A DNA stretch of 64,000 nucleotides from contig OY776129.1 of the NCBI GenBank assembly GCA_963675135.1, forward strand, positions 59,893,028-59,957,027. The letters run 5' to 3'. Source of the stretch: Galeopsis tetrahit. Taxonomy: Eukaryota > Streptophyta > Magnoliopsida > Lamiales > Lamiaceae. The translations under genes and the position numbers were made by a program. How positions within the stretch are numbered: the stretch's first letter is position 1; the number at the start of each line of letters is the position of its first letter. The notes beneath the pieces are model-generated. The model was not told where the DNA came from, did no database searches, and saw only the letters and a program-made list of their open reading frames with translations. This document shows positions 44,674 to 56,403 of the stretch, one piece after another.

Positions 44674-45658
44674 GGGCGCGGCTAAAGGCACCCAAGAATA
44701 CTATGAGTACACCCACACGATGAGGACACCCACAAAACGGATGAGGACACCCACACGGAAATGTCAAAAATAACATTTCTTATCTAGACCCTTTATATTC
44801 CTCAATCCTCTCATTCTCACATTCATTCTCACATTTTAACACACAGGAGGAAGGGTGCACCCACCTCCCCCTCCCTCCCAAATCGGCGCCGCCGCCCACC
44901 ACCCCTCCCTAGAGGCGCCGCTCCTCCCCTCCCCTCCCCACGCGGCGACAGCGCCGCTTCACTCCCCCACGTCGCCGCTTCGAACGCCGCCGCCGCTGGA
45001 GAAGGGCGAATCGTTCGCCGCCGCCGCCCCAGCCCTCGTCCGCCCACCACCCCTCCCTCCCTAGCGGCGCCGCTCTTCCCCTCCCCTCCCCACGTCGCAG
45101 CTTCGAACGCCACCGCCCCTGCCCTCGCCGCCGCTCGTTTCAAGGTAGGTTTTTGAAAAAATTATGAATTGTAGGAAAATTAGGGTTTTTTGGAAAATTA
45201 GGGTTTTTAGAAGTTCGGAAATTATTTTCGAACCTATTGAGTTTGTTTTGGAAACATTTTCGAACAATTGGTGTTTGTTTTGAAAAAAAATTCGAACATT
45301 CAGTTTTTGTTTTTGAAAAAATTTCGAACATCTTGTTCGATTTTTTTTTTCGGACAAATTTGAGATGTTTTGAATATTTTTTCGAACATATTGAATTTGT
45401 TGGGTAAAAATTTCCGTACATCTTAAGAATTTTTTTTGTTGATTTTTTGTGTTTTTGTTGAATAATGCTGTTGATTTTTTTGTGTTTTGTTGGCCGGTGG
45501 AGATATTCTGTAGTGAAATAGAACGGGTGGGTGTACTCATCCGGCCTTTTTTTAAAAAAGTGCAAGAGGGGTACAAACGTCATTTTGCATACCACTCCTG
45601 CAAAAAAAAAATTCAGTGGGTGTACTCATAGGATCCTTGGGTGCCTTTAGCCGCGCCC
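44674..45658. mobile_element. Pack-MULE-like element with GC-rich cargo
   Basis: Flanked by the perfect 9-bp repeat ATTAATTTA (44665-44673 and 45659-45667). The inverted ends share GGGCGCGGCTAAAGGCACCC and continue with AAG, a short variable segment and ACTATGAGTACACCCAC. The interior holds a very GC-rich block (44850-45140) with a repeated CCGCTC(C/T)TCCCCTCCCC, TCGAACGCC motif. A consensus splice donor (CAAG|GTAGGT) follows at about 45143. A run of diverged TTCGAACAT units fills 45200-45420. This looks like a captured first exon and intron start, though the source gene is unknown. Confidence 0.8.
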
Positions 45659-45667
45659 ATTAATTTA

Positions 45668-46054
45668 TTAATGTTAGTGAGGGGGGCCATTTCAGCTGGA
45701 CAGGGCCTAAACTGGAGTCCATTTACATTGTTCCAGATTATTTATTAAAATTCAAAATTCGCTCAGTTAATTAAAAAATATATATATATATTTTTTAAAG
45801 ATATTTCTTTCATACTTTTTTTCTTGAAGTCTCGGATATCCGGTCCAAGAACCGACTAATCCCGATTCTTTCATAATATTATAATCAATTAATCATACAA
45901 TACAACGGACATGTGGAGTTGATTGATACGTGATGTTTCATTTTGTGTTCCACTATAAGCATTATTAATAAGTGTCGCCTTATAATAGTGAAGGTCGGGT
46001 GGGTTAAAGATCTAGTAAAAATATGAAAAGTAGAATACATAAATTAATCTACGT
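45668..46054. other. Intergenic block paralogous to 36.2 kb
   Basis: GGGGCCATTTCAGCTGGACA with GGGCC at about 45682-45706 matches 36172-36195. No gene is present. Confidence 0.55.
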
Positions 46055-46062
46055 TTATAGTG

Positions 46063-47064
46063 GGGCCAGGCTATATACCCCTCCATACTTGTTTAGTATA
46101 TTCCCCCTCCCCGTTTATTAATTTAATACTTATGTAAAATACCTAAACTACCCTTATCCTAAAATGATCCCGATAAATACACTCCCTCTTCACTTTTCAA
46201 TAATAAACCCTAATCCTAATTGAAAAAGCATTCGCGGCTGCAACACAAGAAATTTAAAATAAACTTAGATTTTTTTTTATAAAAATACATTTTTCGATAC
46301 TGGTCTGGTTTGTCGAGGAAAAATATTCTTGTCGGCAACTTTTATCGGATTTTTTTTTTTTTTTTTAGAATTAATATTTTCGACAATTTATAGTAAAAAA
46401 AATATACACTATCGTTGATAATTGTCAACGATAGTATATATTTTCGATCAAGAGCTGTAAAAAAAATGCAACAAAGAAAGGGAAAAAGGAAAAGAGGGGG
46501 CGACCGTGGAAGTGAGGGAGGAGTGGGCGGAGACGGTTGCCATGTGAGGGAGGTGGTGGCGGCGTCGCTAGACGAGGGGGCGGCACAACCATCACATGAG
46601 TATAAAATTTTTTAAAAAAAATATATATGGTCGACGGCGGCGAGGAAGGAGGCGGCGCTGAGCGAGGGGCCGCCGCCGCTGCGGACAGAAATGAAAAAAA
46701 AAAAAAAAAAACCTACTTGCATTGCCGACGAGGGAGGAGAGAGCGGCAGACGGCTACCCTGCAAATTGGAGGCGGGTGTGGCCTTGCAGGGCATCCTCAA
46801 TGGAGGGGTCACGACGGCGGTGGAGTGAGCAACGGGGCCGCTGGCGGTGGGGTAGGACTTGGGAGTGGAGGTGGAAAGAAGAAAGAGATGAAGGGAGAAA
46901 CTAGTGTATAGGGGTATTTGTATCAAAATGAATTTTAGGAAAGAAAGGGTATAATAGATAATTTGAGGGGAGTACATTTAACATAATCGATTTTGAGGGG
47001 AGTGCATAAATGGGGGAGTTTATTTAACAAGTATGGAGGGGTATATCCGTATATAGCCTGGTCC
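46063..47064. mobile_element. Long-TIR non-autonomous transposon, copy 2
   Basis: A 1002-bp unit flanked by TTATAGTG (46055-46062 and 47065-47072). The ends GGGCCAGGCTATATA and, inverted, GGACCAGGCTATATA lead into arms of about 150 bp with ACCCCTCCATACTTGTT and CATTTTGATACAAATACCCC-type blocks. These arms are clearly related to those of 18174-18989. The interior again has a TATCGTTGATAATTGTCAAC palindrome and GC-rich stretches (46490-46590, 46630-46870). A 9-bp reading of the duplication (adding G) is also possible. Confidence 0.8.
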
Positions 47065-47073
47065 TTATAGTGG

Positions 47074-47602
47074 CCAAGCTGGAGTTGGACCAAGAAGGGG
47101 CTGACGTAAGCCCAAGACCAATTAGCAAAGCCCAAGTCGTAAATGTGCACATGATATAGACTAACAGTAACAAAGTGAAATTCGAACGAAAAAAATGTCT
47201 CATCTTTAATTGAGTTCTTGATTAAATTATTTTAAAAGTCGAAATGTCGTTTTCAATTAAAGAAATTCAACTTTATTAGGCCTCATCCAATGTTAATAAT
47301 TAAAAAAGAAAAGGAAAAAACACTTCTGTTGAACTCAATCCTATAGTATTAATCCCATTCAATCCAAAATAAATATTTGGACTTTTTTTCCCTAGATTTG
47401 GTTCGTTACTAAACACAGTCTTATCAATATTTCACTTTCTTTAAATACAGAGTAAGTGAAAGTTCAGTTCCCGTTGACTATAAGCTATTTATTTAAATCC
47501 CCACCTTTTACGTTAATACAATTTAAAAAATAAAATTAAAAAAAGGGGTACGAATTAAGTATATTTCGCATTATTTATATAAATAATTGAATTAAGAGAA
47601 AC

Positions 47603-47641
<39 letters not shown>

Positions 47642-48394
47642 CTCCCTTAGCTCGTGCATGTGTTGTACATCTTGTTTCTTTCAATTTTCACTGCATTATT
47701 CTTATTATTATGCATATAGTTTTGCTACTTGTATTTATTTTATTTAGGAAATTAATGTTACTTTAATTTGATCGATATTCCAATTTAAAACTATTCTTAA
47801 TAGTGGCACGGTGCTCATCGTCAGACGCCACATGGTTTTTTTCTATTTTCGATTTGATGTTTGCTTCAGCCATAAGCATTTTGTCAAGAAAAAAAAAGAT
47901 CCTTAATATAAAAATAAAAAATATATTTCATGGAAGAAAACAATATTACCACTTGGCTACAGGCAACAAAACAATATTCCATATACTATTATTTCTTTTG
48001 TAAATAAATCGTGTTAATTATTTGATACTTTCTGTAAGAGGTTAAAAGAGTCTTTTGGTTTTTCTTTTTAATTTTTTTTTATTCTGCAAGGGGTTAAGAG
48101 TTAAGACAATATTGTGCCGAAACCGAAAACTGAAACATCACCAGTTCAGATTTTGTTTTGATATCATTGGTTTTAGCCTTTTTCTTAACTTTCACATGAT
48201 GAACTAAGGTTAAATATGATGTCCTAATATTATTTTTGGAAAATTACTTGATTTTGAGCCATCTACTTATTGTATAATGATTTTTGTTGTCCATGTGCCT
48301 TGATCATATGTTGTATATATATATATCAAATTCCTGATTTTATATAATTATAGAAAACCATGAACCATTTAAAAAAAATAAAAAAATCTTAAGT
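47074..48394. other. AT-rich spacer with (AT)n at about 47608-47639
   Basis: The first ~90 bases are paralogous to 36590-36690. A dinucleotide TA run of about 32 bp follows at 47608-47639. No gene is recognised; the 66-codon frame at 47803 has no known domain. Confidence 0.5.
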
Positions 48395-48654
48395 ATAAGA
48401 GGTACTCGAAATTCATTACAATTTGATGAGGAAAACATTTTTGAGAATATAAGGTTGGTGGCATTTCGGTGGATCAAGGCTCAATCCAAAATCAGTAAAT
48501 GGGCATCTTTTGAAGATTGGAGAAGGGAACCCACTCAATGTTTAAATTAGTACTGTTATTTTTTATATCGTTCTGTATAACTCTGTTATGTTGATATTTC
48601 TTTTGGGTATTTCTGATACCCAATAATATTATTTTGGCCGTTTCCAAAAAAAAA
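48395..48654 (+). mobile_element. 5'-truncated LINE: ORF2 C terminus and 3' UTR
   Basis: The plus-strand frame NSLQFDEENIF, then ENIRLVAFRWIKAQ, and WASFEDWRREPTQCLN before a stop at about 48548-48550 is the tail of a plant LINE ORF2. A ~100-bp 3' UTR ends in CCAAAAAAAAA at about 48654. Only about 45 codons remain. Confidence 0.65.
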
Positions 48655-49213
48655 TTACAAATTTACCAATAAAAAATATACCGAGGTGAAGATGAAGTTG
48701 AAAAAATCAATAATTACATCGTAGTAGATGTAAATCACTTCATAGAAAATTAACACACTCACAATTGTGAAGGGAGTAACTAAAAACATTTGAAAAGTGG
48801 ACTTTCAACCATTTTTTCGAATACCCAAACCTAGAGCAACTAATAAAATATAAAAAAATGTGTGTTTATTTCAAAGGATATAAATAAAAATATTACAACT
48901 AAGCCAAGCCTTCTAGGTTGAGCCAACTTATCTACTAGAATGATTCATCCTCCTAATCCACTTATGTACGTAGGAGCTAGCTAGCTAGTATGAATTATCA
49001 TGTACTTTATTATTATTGGATAATTGAAATTCAAGAACTAGGTTAGGCCAAATATGGAGGCATGATTAATTAATTGACATACTTTAATAGAAGAAAGGTG
49101 CTTTGCGTGTGGAATCTTAAATGCTTGCTCCATTACTTCAACGTGTAATTATAGCTACATGAAAGTTTTAATTGGTTTACTATGTGTATTACTTTCATCA
49201 ATTAATATAAGTA
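48655..49213. other. AT-rich spacer
   Basis: Nothing recognisable is seen. Confidence 0.4.
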
Positions 49214-49223
49214 TATTTTTTTT

Positions 49224-49473
49224 GGTAAAGTCTATTATGCACTCGAGTGCATGTTGTGCACCCTAATCTAAAGAAAAGTGTATGTTATTAAATTAAAAAG
49301 TACAATACAATATTACTAAAAAGTGTAAGTCACTATGACTAAAAATATTATTATACAGTTTAATAATTGAAAAGTGCAACACCATTTACCTAAAAGTGTA
49401 AGTCAATAAAACTGAAAAGTGCAACATGGACTAGGGTGCACAACATGCACTCGAATCCATAACAGACCAACCC
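49224..49473. mobile_element. 250-bp MULE-type MITE, copy B
   Basis: Flanked by TATTTTTTTT on both sides (49214-49223 and 49474-49483). It is the same length as copy A at 35477-35726 and close to it in sequence. The shared ends are GGTAAAGTCTA(T/G)TATGCACT and the CTCGA(A/G)TCCATA terminus. Only scattered substitutions separate the copies. Confidence 0.9.
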
Positions 49474-49483
49474 TATTTTTTTT

Positions 49484-51059
49484 AAATCTAGTATTAGGCC
49501 AATGGCCGATTAATTCGATGACAAATTCAATCGTCAGTAGACGGAAGCCTACTTAAAGTTAAGATTGTATGCACATAAGGGATTTCAAATTTAAAGAGAA
49601 ACACATTTTGTTGAGTTTTCGGGCTGAACTTAGACCCTCTAAAGAAGTATTTCACTTAGTATGATATTGACGGACGTTTTAAGCTAGCTAAACCCTCGCG
49701 ACCTTGCTTTTGAATTTTTCTCAAAAGACCTCATACCAATGGAGATACTAGTCGACCATCATTTTATACCTCATGATCATCAATGTCTTTTTTAATGTGG
49801 AATATTATTTGACCCTCAACACATTTCTAAGTCTCAAACTTACATCACCAATTCACCATGTCAACTAATTGGGTTTCAATTAATATATATATTCATTTGA
49901 AATATGATATAGTAGAAATTTACAAACAACCTCATAAGATTATTATAAACTTATTCTATTTCATGCTAGGTTTAAAAATATTTGGCCAAAATTGCACTCA
50001 AATAATTGGCTTTGTTCGACATTCAATTTTTTGAAAACGATTTAACTAGTGACTCACCACAAGTTTGCGTTGATTTTTCGTTTGAATCTTGGGTCCATAT
50101 ATTTAAACAATGTTTTACACAAGCTAGAAGTCCATCCAATTTCATCATTATAGTAACACAAATGTTGAAATATTGAACACATTAACCATAGTGACCATGG
50201 AAAATGATATCCACTTTAGATAATTAGCAATAAATTAAAATGGAAATTGTAAAAACAAAGCATAAAAAAAGGACCCATTGAGTTTGTTTTTGACAGGATT
50301 ATATTATATGTAGAGAAACATATACCAACTCCAGCACAACCCCCTATCTCATCCTCAAGATGGGCAACAATGCTCTCTCTGTTCATCAGATGTGGACTTT
50401 GATTATTTGCCATTCAACTATTATTATTATTAATAAAATTCATTTCCAGTTAATATTTCATACTCTTAATAAATATATTTCACGCGTATAGTAATAAGTT
50501 AAATTGAGGAGAATGGCGTCTAAAACAACATTTTTACAAGGATGTGATGATTAGTGTTAACTCATTTTTCAGGTCAAATTTGTGAGTCAACAACGTTCTT
50601 CAAATCCAAAGGCATTGATCTCAAAAACCTCCTCGACATTATATATAAGCACATTAAAATAGAAGAAAATAAGTAGAATTAATTAATCACATCAAATTAA
50701 ATTATATTGCTATCTCGCAATAATGGAAGAGAATAAAAGAAAATCAAATCAGCATCAAGTCATCAACCAATCGAAATGCACTGTGTGATGACATGAAAAA
50801 TGAAAATATTCATTATTCCCTATAAAAAGAGATATTTTCATTTATTTTCCACCACCAACAAGAAGATGAACATTCAAGGTTTCAAAATAGCGAATCAATG
50901 GTTAAATAGAGGCTGTACTCGAAAATTTGTATTTTGAATCATATAATTTATAAATTGTATTGCAATTTTGTGTTCATATATTTATTTCACAAAATTTGTT
51001 GTTATAAATTTGACACGCCCAATGGGACATCTATACCTCTCTTCTCTTCCCATAATAAT
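49484..51059. other. Gene-poor spacer
   Basis: A dispersed repeat at 49715-49830 matches 13137-13245. A TATAAAAAG at about 50821 precedes ATGAACATTCAAGG at 50865, but the frame closes after about 20 codons and no gene can be supported. Confidence 0.4.
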
Positions 51060-51640
51060 GTTCTTTGACAAGAGTATAATTTATCTACGACGATTCTTGA
51101 TATGAGTAAAAACTATCTAAAGTTCCTAAATTAAAAATTTATTAACAAAAGTATAAAATGCAATTCTCCTTAATATGAGTAAAAATTATCTAAACCCCAT
51201 AAATCAAAAGCTTTTTGAAAAGAGCATAAACTTTGTGCAATACTCCTTGATCCCTAAATCAAATGCCACCTTCAAAAAAGTATAAACTATCTGCAATGCT
51301 ATTTTTTAAGAGTAAAAACCATCTATTCGTTAAAAAAAAAAAAAAAAAGTAAAAACCATCTAGAGCCCTCAAATTAAAGTTCATCTACAAGAGCATAAAC
51401 TATCTATATGGTTCATTGATACAATAGATTAAATTGTTCATGACTCTCAAATTGAGTCCTTCAAATTAAGACTCTAACAATCCAATAAATCAAATCTCCC
51501 TGATAAGAGACTAAATTGATCGTGACTTTCAAATTGAGTCCTTCAAATCAATTCTTCTTGATACGAGCGGAAACTATCTAAAGTCTAGACATTCATGCTT
51601 CATTCACTTTAAGACAAAACATCCATGAACAAAGTATAAG
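51060..51640 (+). repeat. Degenerate tandem repeat array
   Basis: Variants of GAGTAAAAACTATCTAAAG and AAGAGCATAAACTATCT recur about every 55-90 bp together with CCTTGAT and CAAATCAAA words. The units are diverged and of uneven length, so it is an old array. Confidence 0.55.
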
Positions 51641-54160
51641 ATCACATTTGTAAACACATTCAAATTATGTCAAATCGTATTGATATCCGATCAAGATAAA
51701 AAAAAAAAGTAAGTAGAATATCTCTCTTAAAGATATGGATGCAAATTTTATTTTTGCAATTGTTTTGGAATGTTAATACTATGATTATTATTATTTGATA
51801 AAATTTATTATTTATCAAGGAAATGTGCATCAACTATTCACGAATGATGGGCACTATGAAAAATCTATGTTAATTAATGCAATATATATGAGGTAGATGC
51901 TCGATTTTCATCTAATTTGACATGATAGTAGTAGCTAGTCGTCTTGTATGTTGGCAAATCCTATTGAGTATTAATTGAATGGCTTTAAGAGCATAAATAA
52001 TTGTAGTTGAAAATGTCCCTAATTTAACAAGCATTTTTTTCATATGAGGTCTGCTCAAATGTCAACTTAGACTTGCTGAGGGGCGAAGACACTTTGATCC
52101 ACACATACAATTGGGACAATGTTGTCACACACATATATATGAGTAATTTATATTTCCACAATTTCAAAATAGATGCATTATTTACTCTTTGCATTATTTA
52201 TTAATATCAAATGAGATAAAATATGTTTTTAAAGAAGGTTGAATGGGCAGTATTTTCTACCTTAGCATGATAAAAGAAATTTTGAAATATTTTAAAATTA
52301 AAGTTTAAAGTAATTAAGTTGTTTTATTACCTTTTAGAAAATGATAGAAAGATACATCAATCTTGGAAGAATTGAGTATAATATTTTTAAAAAGTTTGGT
52401 GGAGGACAATATCATCTATGAGAGAGCTTCACTTCTTTAGCACTTAGTATATCTTATTTTGCTCTAAAATATTAGGTGCTAGAGAATTAATATGAGATAA
52501 ATGACTATATGCAATTGGATGCATACCAAAGGTTGAAATTATTGGTATCAGTGAAAATATCGAAACTTTAAATTTGTGAAAATATCGATATCAATAAATT
52601 TTTAAAATTGTGAAAATTTAATTACAAATTTTTTATTCATAAATTTAACAAAACAATTTATACACATTTATATCCGTGATAAATTTATATAAAATATAAC
52701 CTACAATGTTATTTCATATAATATTTTTTAAAACTTAATCGACATTTTTTCAAAAAATTTCGACATTTTTTTATATTAGTCTCGATATTGTTATTGTATA
52801 TCGATTTTTTTTTTTCAAATATTTTTTTACTAATATCGTTTGTATCCAATATGGATAACCATGAAAAATGGATATATCGGGAAAATATCCGGATATTTTC
52901 GTCCACGCATACCATATAATTGGATTTTAAGAGATTTTAATATATCTTTAATTGTCTAATTTAATTTTGATCCACCAAATTAAATTAGAATTAAGTCAAA
53001 ATTATGACTCAGTTGTACCATTCAATTGGGTGCACACAAGTTTTACTCTTAATATAAATGAATTAATTTTACACTTCCCTAAATTCTCAAACTTTTAGAT
53101 AGACGGAATTATTCCATAGTATCATAGTTTTGGGCTCACGTCCATACATTTTGAATTTAAATCTCGTTGAAATAAACTCTACCAATATTAAATTATCTAC
53201 TCGATGGACCTCCTCTCTAAAGGGCAGAGACGGTAATTTAACCTATGACTGAGGATGAATATTAAAAATTAATACTAAAAATGAATTAATTTTACACCTT
53301 TCAAAAAGTTTAAAATTATAGATAAGAATTTTTTTTACTGTATAGAATTTTTTTTAACAGTATTAGTTGTTTCGTTAAATAATATGAATATGAAGTAGTA
53401 TTTAATAGTACAAGTTATTTAATACAGTAATTAAATAATATTTTTATAAATTCATATGGAGTATTATATGATGCGTTTGTGAGATAATTAGTTTCAAGAA
53501 TATTAAATATGATTGCTTCATTTTCTATTTTACTTTTTCAACGAAGTTAATTATTTTACATTTGTACCCCTACAATTTAATCAATACTCTGTTATTTTCT
53601 TCCTAGGTACCATTTTTTTCTTCTCTTTTTTCAGTTTTTTTTCTTTATTTAACTTTTACCGCTTTCATCATGCATGCTCTGTTTACAAAGGGCTTGAGCA
53701 AAAGCATATAAAATAAAAAAGGTAAGACAAAACTTAAAAATAAAAACAAATTAAAAGTGCAATGGGGTAATTAAAAAAAATAATAATAATACTCTCATTT
53801 AGCAATAGGGGTAATTAATTTACATTTCCCACATTATCTTTTAAAATAATAATACCGGTTTTACCATTTTGGCTTACTAGATTACCTGCAATATATGCCA
53901 CTTACGAGCTTATAATTACTTGCAATAATTCCAGCAATTATTTGGATTCGGACAACAAATCTTGTAATATCAAACAAATTTATGATTTGACAATTAATCT
54001 TGATATGAGAGGATGATTATATTGTAAAGAACTTTTAAAAGTTAATTATCACTTTCACTCCACATATCGATGAGCTATTTACAACATTTTTTTGTGTGGG
54101 GACTGGGGTGTGAGCTCAATTAGTCAAATCATATCCAACCTCCTCCAAAAGGTGGAACAA
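51641..54160. other. Gene-poor AT-rich spacer
   Basis: No gene is recognised. At 52545-52920 AAAATATCGA-type words occur in both orientations (ATATCGATAT, TATATCGATTT, GGATATATCGGG), which may be an old inverted repeat. Short frames at 53513-53716 are T-rich and chance-like. Confidence 0.4.
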
Positions 54161-54316
54161 TGGGGTTATATGCTTCATTTTACAAACTATTTCCCTATTT
54201 TCATAACATATTCTCCCAATTTTCAATTTTACATCTGGTGGGGTTATATGCTTCATTTTACAAACTATTTCCCTATTTTCATAACATATTCTCCCAATTT
54301 TCAATTTTACATTTGG
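54161..54316 (+). repeat. Near-perfect tandem duplication, 78-bp unit
   Basis: The block TGGGGTTATATGCTTCATTT starting at 54161 repeats from 54239, with one difference seen near the end (ACATCTGG against ACATTTGG). The period is a multiple of three, which makes chance frames longer across it. Confidence 0.9.
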
Positions 54317-54369
54317 TCAATTTGAGTGTACTTTTTAAATAATTACTTTCTTTTTATTTATGGTCCAAC

Positions 54370-55683
54370 TGTTGGGATATGAATCCTATAAACAATGTTC
54401 TAATTGATGATTATATGTTTTGATGGCCAAAAGCAACTTTAGAGTTAATGATATATGTGATTATATGTTGTTCTATGTGAAATATATGATATAAGATTAC
54501 TGATCTTATTGTGATATGAAGTTTAAGTTTACTGATCTTAGTATTTTACTAATCTGATATATGAACTGTTTAAGAACTAAGCTGATGAATGAATTGTATA
54601 GACAGCTTATAGTATAGGACTTAGATGTACTCATCTGTATGTAGTTCAGTTGATGTATAGATAGGTTTTATATTTGTAAAGTTGTATTCTATTGTATTCA
54701 GCATTGTAATAGTTAGAACAGTAGATTAGATTGAAGAAAGAAGACTACTTCAGAGAATGAAGAAATCAAGAGAAGTATGTTTGAAGGAAGCTGAACAGTT
54801 TTGAAGAACTGTGCTGACTGACCAAGAGCAGTAAAACTAAGAAGAGTAGTTTACTGTGCTGAGTTGGTTATTTGAAGAATAAGTTTGGATGACTTATTTA
54901 AGGCGTAACTGAAGATATATATGAAGATATGCTGACTTGGAAAGATAAGATAAGTTGGTTACAAAAGAAGGAAGTTACAACAAGAAACGGTTATGAGTTA
55001 GTTGAGATTAGTTCACAAACTGCTAACTGTCTTACTAGATCTTATAAATACCGTGTGATCTTCTACTTGAAAAGACTACTGCTACTCAAAGTATTCAAGA
55101 GCAATCAAGAAGTATTCAAGTATTCAAGCACTCACAGAGTTAAGAAGATCGTACTGAAGAGAAGCCACAGATCTGATTTGAAGAATCAAAGGCTATTACT
55201 GCAAAGAGAAGTTTTACTTTTCGTTTTAAGTTTGTATTGTGTAAACAAGTGTGCTAGTTACTTGTAAAATTACTAGTAGATCGAAAATATACCTGGTGGT
55301 ATAATCGACAAGATCGAAATCTTAACCTTGGGACTCTAAACTACAAGTACTCAAGAAGGAAAGAGTAATAAAACATCGCAACTGGAGTTGTGAGAGTGGA
55401 TGTAGACATTTGTCGAACCACTATAAAATCGTGTGTTCTTTGCTGTTTGTTTTGATTATCTGCTTTATATTTGTTTAACCAAGAACAGTAAGTTTTCTAA
55501 AGAAAAGTTGAGTATAAAAGCTAACTGTTAAGTACTGAGCTGATACTAAGAACAGTACTGTACAAAACGTATTTCCGCACTTAAACTCTGATATTTTGAT
55601 AGAATTTGAAAAATCTATTCACCCCTCCCCTCTAAACTTTTTCTTAGCTTACTCAATCTAAAACTCAACTTTTGGGACCAACA
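54370..55683 (+). mobile_element. Solo LTR of a Copia (SIRE/Maximus-like) retrotransposon
   Basis: A 1314-bp unit that begins TGTTGG and ends CCAACA, with the 5-bp target duplication CCAAC at 54365-54369 and 55684-55688. Near its 3' part GTGGATGTAGACATTTGTCG, directly followed by AACCAC, matches a block conserved in Copia LTRs, including the element at 7.1 kb. The CTATTCACCCC-type end is usual for the SIRE/Maximus lineage. No internal region is present. The 112-codon frame inside is chance. Confidence 0.85.
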
Positions 55684-55707
55684 CCAACATTTATACAAAA
55701 TTACACT

Positions 55708-56403
55708 CTTTTTTTTATCAAGCGAAAGGGTTTCATTAAATCTCGTGTTTAGTACAAAAGGCATGAGAGATGTATGGGAACATAAATAAATAGTACTCCC
55801 TCCGTCCCGTGATTACTTGCACACTTTTCTTATTGGGACGTCCCAAAATTACTTGCACACTCTTAATATAGAAATACCCCACAAAATTAATAACCTCACA
55901 ACATCATTTTATTTTCAAATTTGTCACTCATTTTTTCCATACATTTCACTTTACACATCATCAAATTATCTAAAATACCCCTCCTTTATCTTACATCATC
56001 AACCACTAAATCCACTTTTCTTAAACAACGTGCCGGTCAAACTATGCAAGTAATTCCGGGACGGAGGGAGTAACTAAAAGAAAGTAAAGTTGTGTTACAG
56101 AGAGAGATATCGCTACTGATCAATCCTCCATTCTTCTAAGGTGTTTGTACATACTCCCGGATCAAAGCAAGAAAACCAGCTCCAAGTCCTGCTCGATCTT
56201 AATTTCATCCAAAATCCTCCTCTCCACGTACTCAAAATTTTCGAAAATGGCATTGATTTGTCACTTCCATATAATCTATACAATTCAAATCCATAACCCA
56301 AGTACCCAACTGCTATATTATCGCCTTTCTTTCCCTTAACAATCCCGGAATGGATAAGTAGATGGTTTTTAATTTTGTTATGCATATGGACTTTTCTCTT
56401 AAT
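55708..56403 (-). mobile_element. 5'-truncated LINE with nested Stowaway
   Basis: Flanked by AAAATTACACT (55697-55707 and 56404-56414). On the minus strand it encodes a LINE ORF2 tail: TIWKWQINAIFENFE in one frame, then a frame change to WSWFSCFDPGVCTNTLEEW with a stop at 56113-56115. The 3' UTR follows, interrupted by a Stowaway, and ends in poly(A) at about 55709-55717. Confidence 0.8.
55796..56070. mobile_element. Stowaway MITE nested in the LINE 3' UTR
   Basis: A 275-bp element with ends CTCCCTCCGTCCCG and CGGGACGGAGGGAG and TA on both sides (55794-55795 and 56071-56072). It inserted after the LINE fragment arrived. Confidence 0.9.

Noticed and set aside
44829..45143. Ala/Gly/Arg-rich minus-strand protein
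   Set aside because: This is the GC-rich cargo of the Pack-MULE-like element; composition explains the open frame. A captured exon would more likely read on the plus strand, where the splice donor is.
50815..50930. Possible small gene after a TATAAAAAG box
   Set aside because: The frame from ATG 50865 closes after about 20 codons and no splice continuation is evident.
52545..52920. Possible TIR transposon from repeated ATATCG words
   Set aside because: GCATACCA occurs in the same orientation at both sides rather than inverted, and no target duplication was found.
54929..55267. 112-codon plus-strand open frame
   Set aside because: It lies inside the SIRE-like solo LTR and matches nothing.
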